From Microbacterium aurantiacum (GTDB lineage Bacteria > Actinomycetota > Actinomycetes > Actinomycetales > Microbacteriaceae): a stretch of DNA of 61,061 nucleotides. This document shows positions 7,860 to 17,736 of this stretch, piece by piece; within the stretch, counting starts at the first letter, position 1; each line of letters begins with the position of its first letter. The stretch is taken from the NCBI RefSeq assembly GCF_021654035.1, contig NZ_JAJPDW010000009.1:1-61061 (forward strand), given 5' to 3'. Made by a program: the position numbers and the translations under genes. Under the pieces are notes generated by a model, which was not told the DNA's origin, made no database searches, and worked only from the letters and a program-made list of their open reading frames with translations.

Positions 7860-7865
7860 TAGCCT
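7860..7865 (+). promoter_or_regulatory. -10 box of leuS
   Basis: TAGCCT is positioned to give a leader of roughly 44 bases before the GTG at 7917. The leader is too short for a T-box element. Confidence 0.4.
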
Positions 7866-7916
7866 GGACGTTGCGCTCTCGCGCGACACCCGGCATCCCC
7901 CACGATTGGTCTTTCT

Positions 7917-10502
7917 GTGTCTCAGAGCTCCGCACCGCTGCCCGCCGCCGACGGCGGAGGCTACGACGCGCACGCCGTCCAGACGAAGTGGCAGCAGCGA
8001 TGGGCGGCCGCAGACCCCTTCCGCGCCGGCGGGCCCGAGGACACGCGGCCGCGCAAGTACGTGCTGGCGATGTTCCCGTACCCGTCGGGCGACCTGCACA
8101 TGGGGCACGCCGAGAACTACCTCTACTCCGACATCGTGGCCCGCTTCTGGCGGCACCGCGGCTACAACGTCCTGAACCCGATCGGATGGGACTCCTTCGG
8201 GCTGCCCGCGGAGAACGCCGCGATCAAGCGCGGCGCGGACCCCCGCGAGTGGACCTACGCCAACATCGAGCAGCAGAAGGCGGGTTTCCGTCAGTACGGC
8301 GTCTCGTTCGACTGGAACCGGGTCCTGCACACGAGCGACCCCGACTACTACCGCTGGAACCAGTGGCTCTTCCAGAAGCTCTACGAGCGGGGCCTGGCCT
8401 ATCGGAAGGCCAGCCCGGTCAACTGGTGCCCGAACGACCAGACCGTCCTCGCCAACGAGCAGGTCGTCGACGGACACTGCGAGCGATGCGGCCATGAGGT
8501 CGTGAAGAAGAAGCTCACGCAGTGGTACTTCAAGATCACGGACTACGCCGACCGGCTCCTCGACGACCTGAACCAGCTGGAGGGCTTCTGGCCGTCGAAG
8601 GTCCTGCGCATGCAGCGCAACTGGATCGGCCGCTCCGTCGGCGCCGACATCGACTTCGAGATCGAGGGGCGGGCCGAGAAGGTCACCGTGTTCTCGACAC
8701 GCCCGGACACCCTGCACGGGGCGACCTTCATGGTCGTCGCGCCCGACAGCGACCTCGCGGCCGAACTCGCCGCCGGCTCGACGGCGGAGGTGCGGATGCG
8801 CTTCCAGGACTACCTCGAGCGTGTCCAGCGCGAGACCGACATCGAGCGCCAGAGCACCGATCGTCCCAAGACCGGCGTCTTCCTCGACCGCTTCGCGATC
8901 AACCCCGTCAACGGCGAGCGGTTGCCGATCTGGGCGGCCGACTACGTCCTGGCGGACTACGGACACGGTGCGGTGATGGCCGTCCCGGCACACGACCAGC
9001 GCGACCTCGACTTCGCCCGCGCGTTCGATCTCCCCGTGAAGGTGGTCGTGGACACCACCGCACCCATCACGGGCGCCATCCCGGTCATCGAGCTCGACGA
9101 GAACGGCGACCCGATCGACCCGACGCTGGACGACCCGTCTCTCGACGACCTCGACCCCGCCCGCACCGGCATCGCCCTGACGGGCGAAGGCCGGCTGATC
9201 AACTCGGGTTCGCTCAACGGACTCTCCAAGCGTCACGCGATCGCTCGGATCGTCGACGAGCTGACCGCTGCCGGAACCGGCCGCGCCGCGAAGTCGTACC
9301 GCCTGCGCGACTGGCTGATCTCCCGCCAGCGCTTCTGGGGCACCCCCATCCCGATGATCCACACCGAAGACGGCGGGATCGTCCCCGTGCCGGAGGAGCA
9401 GCTGCCCCTCACTCTGCCTGACGCCCGGGGGATCGACCTCACCCCCAAGGGCTCCTCTCCGCTGGGCGCGGCATCCGCGTGGATGCAGACGGAGGATCCC
9501 GAGACCGGTGCGGCCGCACAGCGCGACCCCGACACGATGGACACGTTCGTCGACAGCTCGTGGTACTTCCTGCGCTTCCTCTCGCCCGGCGATGCCACGC
9601 AGGCGTTCGACCCGGCGCAGGCCGCTCGCTGGGCGCCCGTCGACTTCTACATCGGCGGCGTGGAGCACGCCATCCTGCACCTGCTGTACGCCCGCTTCAT
9701 CACCAAGGCCCTGTACGACATGGGTCACCTGGACTTCACCGAGCCCTTCTCGAGCCTCATCAACCAGGGGATGGTGATCCTCAACGGCGCGAAGATGTCC
9801 AAGAGCAAGGGCAACCTCGTCCTCTTCCAGGAAGAGCTGGACGCCCACGGCGCGGACGCGCTGCGGGTCGCGCTCGCCTTCGCCGGTCCCGTCGAGGACG
9901 ACAAGGACTGGGCGGATGTCTCGACCACCGGCGCGACGAAGTTCCTCTCGCGGGCGCTGCGCGTCGCCCACGACGTCTCGAGCGACCCGGATGTGATCTG
10001 GGCCGAGGGCGACCCGGCATTGCGTCGCGTGACCCACCGTCTGCTGGCCGACGCCCCGGGCCTGGTCGAGCAGACGAAGTTCAATGTGGTCGTCGCGCGA
10101 CTCATGGAGCTCGTCAACGCGACCCGGAAGGCGATCGACTCCGGGCCCGGTGCCGCCGACCCCGCGGTGCGCGAGGCTGCGGAGGCGACGGCCATGGTCC
10201 TCGATCTCTTCGCGCCGCACGTCGCGGAGGAGATGTGGGAGGTCCTCGGATACGACGGCTTCGTCGGTCTCGTGACGTGGCGGCAGGCGGATCCCATGCT
10301 GCTCGTCGAGGACAGCGTGACGACCGTCGTGCAGATCGACGGCAAGGTCCGGGCGACCCTCGAGGTCTCGGCGCGGATCGACGCGGCCGAACTGGAGCGC
10401 CTCGCCCGGGCGGACGCGCGCATCGTCAAGGCTCTCGGCGACCGCGAGGTCGTCCGGGCCGTGGTCCGCCCGCCGAAGGTGGTCAGCTTCAGCACCCGCT
10501 GA
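7917..10502 (+). CDS. leuS: Leucyl-tRNA synthetase
   Basis: This enzyme charges tRNA-Leu with leucine in the cytoplasm. The 861-residue product is the normal bacterial length. The class I signature HIGH appears as HMGH at residues 61-64 ([14 protein letters not shown]), and the second signature KMSKS is at 626-630. The CP1 editing domain lies between them, with the GTRPDT-like [14 protein letters not shown] segment near 260 and the insertion [15 protein letters not shown] near 345-360. The C-terminal anticodon-binding and appended domains are complete. The GTG start at 7917 has no clear Shine-Dalgarno sequence. No specific leucine-responsive element is seen upstream, unlike at leuA. Confidence 0.97.
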   Translation: MSQSSAPLPAADGGGYDAHAVQTKWQQRWAAADPFRAGGPEDTRPRKYVLAMFPYPSGDLHMGHAENYLYSDIVARFWRHRGYNVLNPIGWDSFGLPAENAAIKRGADPREWTYANIEQQKAGFRQYGVSFDWNRVLHTSDPDYYRWNQWLFQKLYERGLAYRKASPVNWCPNDQTVLANEQVVDGHCERCGHEVVKKKLTQWYFKITDYADRLLDDLNQLEGFWPSKVLRMQRNWIGRSVGADIDFEIEGRAEKVTVFSTRPDTLHGATFMVVAPDSDLAAELAAGSTAEVRMRFQDYLERVQRETDIERQSTDRPKTGVFLDRFAINPVNGERLPIWAADYVLADYGHGAVMAVPAHDQRDLDFARAFDLPVKVVVDTTAPITGAIPVIELDENGDPIDPTLDDPSLDDLDPARTGIALTGEGRLINSGSLNGLSKRHAIARIVDELTAAGTGRAAKSYRLRDWLISRQRFWGTPIPMIHTEDGGIVPVPEEQLPLTLPDARGIDLTPKGSSPLGAASAWMQTEDPETGAAAQRDPDTMDTFVDSSWYFLRFLSPGDATQAFDPAQAARWAPVDFYIGGVEHAILHLLYARFITKALYDMGHLDFTEPFSSLINQGMVILNGAKMSKSKGNLVLFQEELDAHGADALRVALAFAGPVEDDKDWADVSTTGATKFLSRALRVAHDVSSDPDVIWAEGDPALRRVTHRLLADAPGLVEQTKFNVVVARLMELVNATRKAIDSGPGAADPAVREAAEATAMVLDLFAPHVAEEMWEVLGYDGFVGLVTWRQADPMLLVEDSVTTVVQIDGKVRATLEVSARIDAAELERLARADARIVKALGDREVVRAVVRPPKVVSFSTR

Positions 10503-10557
10503 CCCTCCTCCCCAACGGGGGATGCGCGCGACGCCGTCCACGAACGGCGCAGGACGA

Positions 10558-10578
10558 CGGATGCCGCTGCCGCATCCG
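10558..10578 (+). terminator. Short hairpin after leuS
   Basis: CGGATGC and GCATCCG form a perfect 7-base stem with a seven-base loop, directly before the comEA -10 box. A second small stem (10532-10537 with 10544-10549) precedes it. There is no T tract, so termination of leuS transcription is only possible. Confidence 0.35.
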
Positions 10579-10580
10579 CC

Positions 10581-10586
10581 TAGCGT
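10581..10586 (+). promoter_or_regulatory. -10 box of comEA-comEC
   Basis: TAGCGT lies six bases before the GTG at 10593 and directly abuts the GTG at 10587. With the spacing seen elsewhere in this window, 10593 would be the leaderless start codon. Confidence 0.45.
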
Positions 10587-11249
10587 GTGAGCGTGTCCGC
10601 CCCTCTCCCCGCGTCCGAAACGGCGCCGACCGCGCGACGGTGGGGATGGGGAGCGGCGGTCGCGCTGGTGCTGATCGTCCTCATCGTGACGATCGGGATC
10701 GGCATCGTCCGCTCGGCGAGCGCGCCCACGACGGTGGTGCCGGTCGACCCGCCGGCGCCATCGCACGTCTCCGATCCGACCGGAGACCCGGCCCGCGTGG
10801 ACGACGATTCGGAGATCTTCGTCCACGTCTCCGGACAGGTGCGGAGCCCGGGGCTCTACGTCTTCGCCGACGGAGCGCGTGTCGTGGACGTCGTCGCCGC
10901 CGCCGGGGGCTTCGCCGAGGGCGCGGACCGTGCCGCGGTGAATCTCGCCCGTCCCGCGGTCGACGGGGAACAGGTGCACATCCCGGCACCGGGGGAGGCT
11001 CCGCCCGACGGCGCCGCGGCCGGCGGCGGCTCCACGGAAGGCGGGCCCACGGGCGGCGGACCGCTCGACCTGAACACGGCGGATGCGGCGGCGCTGGACA
11101 CCCTGCCCCGGATCGGGCCCGCGATCGCGCAGCGGATCATCGAGTGGCGCGAGCAGAACGGTCCCTTCTCCAGCGTCGAGGATCTCCTGGCGGTTCCGGG
11201 GATCGGCGAGAAGCTCCTGGCGGGGCTCCGCGAACAGGTGCGGGTGTGA
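10587..11249 (+). CDS. comEA: ComEA-like helix-hairpin-helix DNA-binding protein
   Basis: ComEA proteins bind incoming double-stranded DNA at the outer face of the membrane during competence. The product has about 220 residues: a short cytoplasmic N-terminus, one transmembrane helix near residues 13-35 (WGWGAAVALVLIVLIVTIGI), an extracellular SLBB domain (VHVSGQVRSPGLYVFADGAR, about 75-130), a Gly/Pro-rich linker, and two helix-hairpin-helix motifs at the C-terminus (LPRIGPAIAQRIIEWR and VPGIGEKLLAGLREQ). The GTG at 10593 is an alternative start, favoured by the promoter position. It overlaps comEC by four bases. Many Actinobacteria carry this pair without demonstrated natural competence. Confidence 0.9.
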   Translation: MSVSAPLPASETAPTARRWGWGAAVALVLIVLIVTIGIGIVRSASAPTTVVPVDPPAPSHVSDPTGDPARVDDDSEIFVHVSGQVRSPGLYVFADGARVVDVVAAAGGFAEGADRAAVNLARPAVDGEQVHIPAPGEAPPDGAAAGGGSTEGGPTGGGPLDLNTADAAALDTLPRIGPAIAQRIIEWREQNGPFSSVEDLLAVPGIGEKLLAGLREQVRV

Positions 11250-13606
11250 CGGACGCCGTTCCGCGCCGCCGTCGTGCTCTGCGTCGTCTGCGCGTCGTGC
11301 CCGCCGCGGCATCGGTCTGGGTGACAGCTGGCGTGCTCGTCCATCATCCGGATGGGGCCGCCGGGGCATCCGTCGCGCTGTGGACCTGCACCGTGGTGGT
11401 TGCGGCGGCCCTCGTGCTGCGCGTCCGAGCGGGCCGGACGGGTGCGGCGCCCGTGGTGCTGGCCCTCTCCCTCGCACTGGCCGCATCCGCTGCGTCCCAC
11501 GTGGCACTGGCGGAGCCTCAGCGCGACGCGGCTGCGGGCCTCCTGCTCGACGCGCCGGGCCGGCTGGAGGTCACCGCCGTGGTCGTGGGGAAGATCGAGC
11601 CCTCGGCGCACGGCGCCTCGTTCGTCGCCCGCGTGTCGTCGGCATCGGTGTCGGGTGATGAGCGGCCGCTCGGCGCCGACCTCGTCGTCGCGCTGAGTCC
11701 CCAGGACCGTGCGACTGCCGGCTCCCGGCTCGATGTCGGCGCGACGGTGCGCGTCATCGGGAGCGCGGCACCGGCGCGGAACGGCGAGCGCGCGGTCGTG
11801 CGTCTGCGCGCCGTCGAGGCACCGCAGATCCTGCACGCGCCGAAGGGGGTCTTCGCCGTCGCCTCCGACCTCCGGCACGGCCTCGTGCGGGCGGGCGACC
11901 CGCTTCCCGCCCCCGGAGCGGGCCTCATCGCGGGTCTCGCCGTCGGCGACACCTCGGCGGTCTCGCCCGAGCTCGACGCCGCGATGAAGGCGACCTCGCT
12001 CTCGCACCTCACGGCTGTGTCCGGAGCCAACTGTGCGATCGTGGTCGGGATCTCCTTCGTCCTCTCCGCAGCTCTCGGCGCCACCCGTCGCGGCCGAGTC
12101 CTCGTCGGCGTGACCGTGCTGGCGGGCTTCGTCCTGCTCGTGACCCCCGAGCCGAGCGTCGTCCGGGCGGCGACGATGGCCGCGGTGTCGATGCTCGCCC
12201 TTCTGCTCGGTCGTCCCGCCGCCGGGATCGGCATCCTCACCCTCACGGTCGGCGTCCTGCTCGTCTTCGATCCGTGGCTGTCCACGTCGCTCGGCTTCGC
12301 GCTCTCCGCCGCGGCGACGGGCGCGCTCCTCCTGTTCGCCCGACCGCTCGCCGAGGGGTTGTCGCGGGCGCTCCCACGATTCCTGGCGCTGGCCCTGGCG
12401 GTCCCTCTGGCCGCACAGCTCGCGTGCGGGCCGCTGTTGATCCTGATCACCCCCGAGGTGCCGCTCTGGGGAGTGCCGGCGAACCTCCTGGCCGCACCCG
12501 CCGCGCCTGTGGCGACCGTCGTGGGTCTTCTCGCCTGTCTCGCCGCTCCGTGGCCGACGCTGCAGAACGGGCTCACGATGCTCGCGTGGCTCCCGGCGTC
12601 CTGGATCGCGGGGACGGCGATGGCGCTGTCGGACCTGCCGCTGGGCACCCTGGGCTGGATGGATGGGCTCGGCGGTGCGGCCTCCCTCGCGGTCGTCGGC
12701 GTGTGCGTCGGGATCGTCATCGCGGGTGTCCGGGGATCGACGCGCCTCGCGCGCGCGACGCGGGTCCTCACGGCCGCCGTCCTGGCGGTCGTCATCGGTC
12801 TCGCGGGCGGACGCATCGCCCTCGAATCAGTGATCGGCCCCTGGACCCTGCCCCGCGACTGGACGATCCTCGCGTGCGACGTGGGCCAGGGGGATGCCGT
12901 GCTCGTCCGCTCTTCCGGGGTGGTCGCCCTCATCGACACGGGCCCCGATCCCGGGCTGCTCTCACGCTGCCTCGCCCGAGCGGGGGTCACCCGCATCGAT
13001 CTGCTCGTCCTCACGCACTTCGACCTCGACCACAGCGGGGGGATCGACGCGATCGTCGGCCGCGTCGGCCGCGTGCTCCACGGCCCCGTGGAGCCTCAGG
13101 ATGCGGTGACCCTCGGGGTGCTGGAGGCCGCGGGCGCCCGGGTGACCCGCACCGGCAGGGGTGACACCGGTCTCCTCGGCGGCGCCCGATGGCGCACGGT
13201 GTGGCCCGTCCCCGGTCCCGGCGCCGGCGAGCCGGGCAATGACGCCAGCGTCGTGCTGGAGATGTCCGGCGGGGGAGTGCCCGATTCCCTGTGGCTCGGC
13301 GACCTCTCGGCCGCGACGCAGCGGGTCCTCGGGGCCTCGGGGGCGCTCGATCCCCCGTACGCCCTGGTGAAGGTCGCGCACCACGGGAGCGCCGACCAGG
13401 ATGCCGGTCTGTACGCCCTCGCCGCACCCGCCGTCGCCCTCATACCCGTCGGCGCGGACAACACCCACGGGCACCCGCGCGTGGAGATCCTCCGCATCCT
13501 CGAGGAGGTCGGCGCGACTGTCGCGCGGACCGACCGAGCGGGAGTCGTCGCGATCGTCCGCGTCCCCGAGGGGTGGCGGATCTGGAGCGAGCGGCGAGCC
13601 GACTGA
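11246..13606 (+). CDS. comEC: ComEC/Rec2 family DNA-uptake channel protein
   Basis: ComEC forms the inner-membrane channel for single-stranded DNA in transformation. The 786-residue product has several N-terminal transmembrane helices with an extracellular OB-like region (about 80-200). The Competence domain follows with the signature SHLTAVSGANCAIVVGI near residues 252-268 and many hydrophobic segments. The C-terminal metallo-beta-lactamase-like domain carries THFDLDHSGG (near 590) and VKVAHHGSAD (near 710), so its metal-binding residues are preserved. The GTG start at 11246 overlaps the comEA stop (GTGA), indicating translational coupling. The gene is intact. The holA-like gene follows with its own promoter. 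Confidence 0.92.
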   Translation: MTDAVPRRRRALRRLRVVPAAASVWVTAGVLVHHPDGAAGASVALWTCTVVVAAALVLRVRAGRTGAAPVVLALSLALAASAASHVALAEPQRDAAAGLLLDAPGRLEVTAVVVGKIEPSAHGASFVARVSSASVSGDERPLGADLVVALSPQDRATAGSRLDVGATVRVIGSAAPARNGERAVVRLRAVEAPQILHAPKGVFAVASDLRHGLVRAGDPLPAPGAGLIAGLAVGDTSAVSPELDAAMKATSLSHLTAVSGANCAIVVGISFVLSAALGATRRGRVLVGVTVLAGFVLLVTPEPSVVRAATMAAVSMLALLLGRPAAGIGILTLTVGVLLVFDPWLSTSLGFALSAAATGALLLFARPLAEGLSRALPRFLALALAVPLAAQLACGPLLILITPEVPLWGVPANLLAAPAAPVATVVGLLACLAAPWPTLQNGLTMLAWLPASWIAGTAMALSDLPLGTLGWMDGLGGAASLAVVGVCVGIVIAGVRGSTRLARATRVLTAAVLAVVIGLAGGRIALESVIGPWTLPRDWTILACDVGQGDAVLVRSSGVVALIDTGPDPGLLSRCLARAGVTRIDLLVLTHFDLDHSGGIDAIVGRVGRVLHGPVEPQDAVTLGVLEAAGARVTRTGRGDTGLLGGARWRTVWPVPGPGAGEPGNDASVVLEMSGGGVPDSLWLGDLSAATQRVLGASGALDPPYALVKVAHHGSADQDAGLYALAAPAVALIPVGADNTHGHPRVEILRILEEVGATVARTDRAGVVAIVRVPEGWRIWSERRAD

Positions 13607-13631
13607 GCCGTGGGACGTCGGCGCCCGCTTG

Positions 13632-13637
13632 TAGGCT
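13632..13637 (+). promoter_or_regulatory. -10 box of holA
   Basis: TAGGCT, seven bases before the ATG at 13645, which predicts a leaderless message. Confidence 0.55.
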
Positions 13638-13644
13638 GAACCCC

Positions 13645-14679
13645 ATGCCCGCCGCACGTCGTCCCGCTGCCCGAGGGCCGAAGAGCGCGATCCCGCAGAT
13701 CTCATGGCGCAGCCCGCAGCCCGCCCCCCTCGTCCTCGTGTCCGGCCCTGAGGAGGTCTGCGCCGAGCGTGCGATCGCAGGCGTCCGCGACATCCTGCGG
13801 GCGGACGATCCGAGCCTCGAGGTCTCCGACGTCCGCGCGGACGACTACGCTCCCGGCACCCTCCTGTCGCTGACGTCTCCCTCCCTGTTCGGCGAGCCCC
13901 GCCTCATCCGGGTCAGCGGCGTCGAAAAGTGCAACGACGCGTTCCTCACCGAAGCGCTCGGATATCTCGAGGCTCCCCAGGAGGGCGCGACCGTCATCCT
14001 GCGCCACACCGGGGCGACCGTGCGCGGGAAGAAGCTGCTCGACGCCGTGCGCAGCGGTCGCGGCGGCGGTGTCGAGATCTCCTGCCCGGCGGTCAAGCGG
14101 GATTCGGATCGCTTCGACTTCGCCGCGGACGAGTTCCGGTCGGCCCAGAAGCGCATCGCGCCCAGCGCTCTGCGGGCGCTGGTGTCCGCGTTCGCGGACG
14201 ATCTCACCGAACTCGCGGCGGCGTGCCAGCAGCTGATCTCCGACGTCCCCGGCGACATCACGGACCAGGTGGTCGAGCGGTACTACGGCGGGCGTGTCGA
14301 GACCTCCGCATTCGTCGTGGCCGACACCGCCATCGCCGGCCGCTACGGCGACGCGCTCGTCGCCCTGCGGCACGCCCTCGCCTCCGGGGCGGACCCGGTG
14401 CCCCTGGTGGCGGCCATCGCCTCCAAACTGCGCACGATGGCTCGCGTGGCGGGCCATCGAGAGTCCTCGAGCGCCCTGGCTGCGCGCCTCGGCCTGAAGG
14501 ACTGGCAGGTCGATCGCGCGCGGCGAGACCTCAGTGGCTGGAACGAGACCACGCTCGGTATGGCCATCCAGGCCGCGGCGCGCGCCGATTCCGAGGTGAA
14601 GGGCGCGTCGCGCGACCCGGTGTTCGCCGTGGAGCGTCTGGTCACGGTGATCGCCACGCGGAGCCCGTTCGGTCAGTGA
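13645..14679 (+). CDS. holA: DNA polymerase III subunit delta
   Basis: The delta subunit of the clamp loader opens the beta sliding clamp. The 344-residue product follows the actinobacterial delta pattern: an N-terminal AAA+-like domain beginning PLVLVSGPEEVCAERAI (the degenerate P-loop of delta, which does not bind ATP), LFGEPRLIRVSGVEKCND, a helical domain with FADDLTELAAACQQLISDVPG, and a C-terminal collar domain ending PVFAVERLVTVIA. The ATG at 13645 is supported by the TAGGCT -10 box and because upstream in-frame sequence lies inside comEC. The order comEA-comEC-holA-rpsT is conserved in many Actinobacteria. The gene is convergent with rpsT and separated from it by a strong hairpin. Confidence 0.92.
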   Translation: MPAARRPAARGPKSAIPQISWRSPQPAPLVLVSGPEEVCAERAIAGVRDILRADDPSLEVSDVRADDYAPGTLLSLTSPSLFGEPRLIRVSGVEKCNDAFLTEALGYLEAPQEGATVILRHTGATVRGKKLLDAVRSGRGGGVEISCPAVKRDSDRFDFAADEFRSAQKRIAPSALRALVSAFADDLTELAAACQQLISDVPGDITDQVVERYYGGRVETSAFVVADTAIAGRYGDALVALRHALASGADPVPLVAAIASKLRTMARVAGHRESSSALAARLGLKDWQVDRARRDLSGWNETTLGMAIQAAARADSEVKGASRDPVFAVERLVTVIATRSPFGQ

Positions 14680-14694
14680 ACCGGGGAGCCGCGA

Positions 14695-14735
14695 ACGACG
14701 AAGGCCCGCTCCATGGAGGAGCGGGCCTTCGTCGT
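14695..14735. terminator. Bidirectional terminator between holA and rpsT
   Basis: The arms at 14695-14712 and 14718-14735 are perfect 18-base complements around a five-base loop. It sits between two convergent genes, so it can serve both. Confidence 0.85.
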
Positions 14736-14747
14736 CGCTGCGGGACG

Positions 14748-15008
14748 TCAGATGGACGCAACCTGCTTGGCGATCGCCGACTTGCGGTTCGCAGCCTGGT
14801 TGGCGTGGATGACGCCCTTGCTCACAGCCTTGTCGAGCTTCTTGTTGGCCTTGCGCAGCGCGGTCTCGGCCGCGGCCTTGTCGCCGGAGGCGACGGCCTC
14901 GCGGGTGCGACGCACCTCGGTCTTCAGCTCGCTCTTGACCGCCTTGTTGCGCTCGCGGGCCTTCTCGTTGGTCTTGTTGCGCTTGATCTGCGACTTGATG
15001 TTCGCCAC
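14748..15008 (-). CDS. rpsT: 30S ribosomal protein S20
   Basis: S20 is a primary 16S rRNA-binding protein of the small subunit. The 86-residue product starts [20 protein letters not shown], which is the family signature, and is almost wholly helical and basic, with the usual length. The start is GTG at 15008. The leader is about 95 bases long, because the TAGAAT -10 box lies at 15109-15114. It is convergent with holA and downstream of the alpha/beta hydrolase on the same strand. Confidence 0.97.
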   Translation of the reverse strand: MANIKSQIKRNKTNEKARERNKAVKSELKTEVRRTREAVASGDKAAAETALRKANKKLDKAVSKGVIHANQAANRKSAIAKQVASI

Positions 15009-15108
15009 GTGTGGACGTTCCTTCGCTCGGAGTGATGGTGGAGTGCCGGTGACGCGAGAGGGGCGCCGCGGCGGTCGTGCGGTGAACCCACACGCAAGCC
15101 AAACAAGG

Positions 15109-15114
15109 ATTCTA
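15109..15114 (-). promoter_or_regulatory. -10 box of rpsT, overlapping the upstream stop codon
   Basis: TAGAAT on the minus strand; its TAG (15112-15114) is the stop codon of the alpha/beta hydrolase gene. It predicts a leader of roughly 95 bases for rpsT, where S20 autoregulation could act, although no defined structure was identified. Confidence 0.5.
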
Positions 15115-15834
15115 CCAGGTCTGCTCGACCGTCGCGATCGCCAGGTCCAGTACGGCGTTGAAGACGCGCGGCCTCATCGCGGTGACGAGGTGGCTCGTGC
15201 GCGGAACGACGATGAGCTCGGCGTGCGGAGCGACCCGCGTGAACAGACGCTCGTTGACCCTCAACTGGTCGAACTGGCCGTTGACGAACCACAGCGGAAC
15301 CTCGATCCGCGCCAAGGCGGACAGCAGATCCAGCACCGACAGGCTGCGGAGGGCGACATCCTGCGTGTCGAAGGCGTAGCCCCCCGCCCCGAAGTCGGCG
15401 CGCGTGTCGCCGGGGAGCGTGAGATCGAGCACCCGATCGGTGAGCCACATCCCGCGATCGGGCAGCGCGTCGAAGCGGCGCGCGAGGAATCGGTAGGCCG
15501 CGAGCCCGGGTCCGCGGGGGATCGCTGTGCAGGATGCCGCGATGAACGCCGCCAGCGGCGGCCGCTCCTCCGCGCCGGCGTACTCGATGCTCAGCAGACC
15601 CCCCATCGAATGTCCGACGAGGATGACCGGACCCCGCGTCGCGGCATCCCGCACCGCGGCGTCGATGGTGGCGAACGCGCCGTCGACGGAGAACTCCTCC
15701 GACATCCGCGATCCGTGGCCGGGGAGGTCCACGGCGATCGCGCCGACACCACGGTCCCGAAGATGGGCCACCTGGGCGCGCCACATCGTCGCGGACGTAC
15801 GGATGCCGTGAACCATCACCACCTGGACGACCAT
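15112..15834 (-). CDS. Alpha/beta hydrolase
   Basis: This 240-residue cytoplasmic protein has the alpha/beta-hydrolase fold. The oxyanion region is [13 protein letters not shown] near the N-terminus, the nucleophile elbow is GHSMGG (Ser near residue 75), the acid is probably the Asp in [16 protein letters not shown], and the catalytic His is in RTSHLVTA. All three triad members are present, so it is likely an active esterase or lipase-like enzyme of unknown substrate. The ATG at 15834 follows a TAGCCT -10 box by six bases and is probably leaderless. The gene is divergent from lepA, with only 41 bases between the two starts. It cannot be assigned to a pathway. Confidence 0.85.
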   Translation of the reverse strand: MVVQVVMVHGIRTSATMWRAQVAHLRDRGVGAIAVDLPGHGSRMSEEFSVDGAFATIDAAVRDAATRGPVILVGHSMGGLLSIEYAGAEERPPLAAFIAASCTAIPRGPGLAAYRFLARRFDALPDRGMWLTDRVLDLTLPGDTRADFGAGGYAFDTQDVALRSLSVLDLLSALARIEVPLWFVNGQFDQLRVNERLFTRVAPHAELIVVPRTSHLVTAMRPRVFNAVLDLAIATVEQTW

Positions 15835-15840
15835 GCCGTC

Positions 15841-15846
15841 AGGCTA
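15841..15846 (-). promoter_or_regulatory. -10 box of the alpha/beta hydrolase gene
   Basis: TAGCCT on the minus strand, six bases before the ATG at 15834. Confidence 0.5.
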
Positions 15847-15860
15847 AGCCACCACCCCCG

Positions 15861-15866
15861 TAGAAT
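15861..15866 (+). promoter_or_regulatory. -10 box of lepA
   Basis: TAGAAT, nine bases before the ATG at 15876, predicts a leader of only a few bases. It is back to back with the hydrolase promoter 14 bases away. Confidence 0.55.
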
Positions 15867-15875
15867 CGTCGAGAC

Positions 15876-17726
15876 ATGTCACCTCGCGCCCTGAAGCCTC
15901 TCGAGCCGTCCGCCACCCCGCCGGAGCTCATCCGCAACTTCTGCATCATCGCCCACATCGACCACGGGAAGTCCACCCTGGCCGACCGGATGCTGCAGAT
16001 CACCGGCGTCGTCGCCGACCGCGACATGCGCGCCCAGTACCTCGACCGCATGGACATCGAGCGCGAACGCGGCATCACCATCAAGTCCCAGGCCGTGCGG
16101 ATGCCGTGGCAGCTGGGCGATTCCGCCTACGCGCTGAACATGATCGACACGCCCGGCCACGTCGACTTCACCTACGAGGTCAGCCGGTCGCTCGCGGCCT
16201 GCGAGGGTGCCATCCTCCTCGTCGACGCCGCTCAGGGCATCGAGGCCCAGACGCTGGCGAACCTCTACCTCGCCCTCGAGAACGATCTGCACATCATCCC
16301 GGTGCTCAACAAGATCGACCTCCCGGCCGCCGACCCCGAGAAGTTCGCCGCCGAACTCGCCGGACTCATCGGCGGCGATCCTGCGGATGTGCTGCGCGTC
16401 TCCGGCAAGACCGGAATGGGCGTGGAAGCCCTGCTCGACCGTATCGTCGAGCAGATCCCGGCACCGACGGGCAACGCAGACGCGCCGGCCCGCGCGATGA
16501 TCTTCGATTCGGTCTACGACGCCTACCGGGGCGTCGTGACGTACGTGCGCATGGTCGACGGACAGCTGTCGCCCCGCGAGCGCATCCAGATGATGTCCAC
16601 CCGCGCGACGCACGAGCTCCTCGAGATCGGCGTCTCCAGCCCCGAGCCGACGCCCACCCGCGGACTCGGCGTGGGAGAGGTGGGCTACCTCATCACCGGT
16701 GTGAAGGACGTCCGTCAGTCCAAGGTGGGCGACACCATCACGCACCACCGCGTGCCCGCGACCGAAGCCCTCCCGGGATACACGGATCCGAAGCCCATGG
16801 TGTTCTCGGGCATCTACCCGATCGACGGCAGCGACTACGGCGACCTCCGCGAGGCGCTGGACAAGCTGAAGCTCTCGGACGCGTCCCTGCAGTACGAGCC
16901 GGAGACGTCGGTCGCGCTGGGATTCGGCTTCCGCTGCGGGTTCCTCGGACTCCTGCACCTCGAGATCATCACCGAGCGCCTCGCGCGCGAGTTCGGCCTC
17001 GATCTCATCACCACCGCGCCCTCGGTGACGTACGAGGTCACCACCGACACCGGTGAAACGGTCACGGTGACCAATCCCAGCGAGTATCCGGACGGACGGG
17101 TCGCCTCGGTCTCCGAGCCGATGGTCAAGGTCGGCATCCTGCTCCCGAAGGACTACGTCGGCACCGTCATGGAGCTCTGCCAGACCCGCCGCGGCAGCCT
17201 GCTGGGCATGGACTACCTCAGCGAGGACCGCGTCGAGCTCCGCTACGACATGCCGCTCGGCGAGATCGTGTTCGACTTCTTCGACCAGCTGAAGTCCAAG
17301 ACGCAGGGCTACGCGAGTCTCGACTACGAGCCCAGCGGGCAGCAGGAGGCCGACCTGGTCAAGGTCGACATCCTTCTCCAGGGCGACAAGGTGGACGCGT
17401 TCAGCTCGATCGTGCACCGCGAGAAGGCGTACGCGTACGGAACGATGATGACCGAACGCCTGCGGAAGCTCATTCCGCGCCAGCAGTTCGAAGTGCCGAT
17501 CCAGGCGGCCATCGGCGCGCGCATCATCGCGCGCGAGAACATCCGTGCGATCCGCAAGGACGTCCTGGCGAAGTGCTACGGCGGCGACATCACCCGTAAG
17601 CGGAAGCTGCTGGAGAAGCAGAAGGAGGGCAAGAAGCGCATGAAGATGGTCGGACGCGTCGAGGTCCCCCAGGAGGCGTTCATCGCCGCGCTCTCCGGGG
17701 ATGTCGAGGGCAAGGCCGCGAAGTAG
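15876..17726 (+). CDS. lepA: Elongation factor 4 (back-translocating GTPase)
   Basis: LepA/EF4 is a ribosome-associated translational GTPase. The 616-residue product shows the P-loop AHIDHGKST (26-34), the switch I region with [13 protein letters not shown]3 DTPGHVDF (near 90) and G4 NKIDL (near 145). The EF-G-like domains II, III and V follow, and then the LepA-specific C-terminal domain with [12 protein letters not shown]. The P-loop histidine and the C-terminal lysine-rich segment ([19 protein letters not shown]) are typical. Length is about 15 residues over the E. coli protein at the N-terminus, as in other Actinobacteria. The stop codon TAG is part of the -10 box of the next gene. Confidence 0.97.
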   Translation: MSPRALKPLEPSATPPELIRNFCIIAHIDHGKSTLADRMLQITGVVADRDMRAQYLDRMDIERERGITIKSQAVRMPWQLGDSAYALNMIDTPGHVDFTYEVSRSLAACEGAILLVDAAQGIEAQTLANLYLALENDLHIIPVLNKIDLPAADPEKFAAELAGLIGGDPADVLRVSGKTGMGVEALLDRIVEQIPAPTGNADAPARAMIFDSVYDAYRGVVTYVRMVDGQLSPRERIQMMSTRATHELLEIGVSSPEPTPTRGLGVGEVGYLITGVKDVRQSKVGDTITHHRVPATEALPGYTDPKPMVFSGIYPIDGSDYGDLREALDKLKLSDASLQYEPETSVALGFGFRCGFLGLLHLEIITERLAREFGLDLITTAPSVTYEVTTDTGETVTVTNPSEYPDGRVASVSEPMVKVGILLPKDYVGTVMELCQTRRGSLLGMDYLSEDRVELRYDMPLGEIVFDFFDQLKSKTQGYASLDYEPSGQQEADLVKVDILLQGDKVDAFSSIVHREKAYAYGTMMTERLRKLIPRQQFEVPIQAAIGARIIARENIRAIRKDVLAKCYGGDITRKRKLLEKQKEGKKRMKMVGRVEVPQEAFIAALSGDVEGKAAK

Positions 17727-17729
17727 GCT
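17724..17729 (+). promoter_or_regulatory. -10 box of the DUF1990 gene, overlapping the lepA stop
   Basis: TAGGCT, whose first three bases are the lepA stop codon, lies seven bases before the ATG at 17737. A leaderless transcript is predicted, separate from lepA. Confidence 0.5.
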
Positions 17730-17736
17730 GGACCCC

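Noticed and set aside
7866..7916. T-box or other leucine-responsive element before leuS
   Set aside because: The leader is only about 44-50 bases and has no T-box or stem I sequence.
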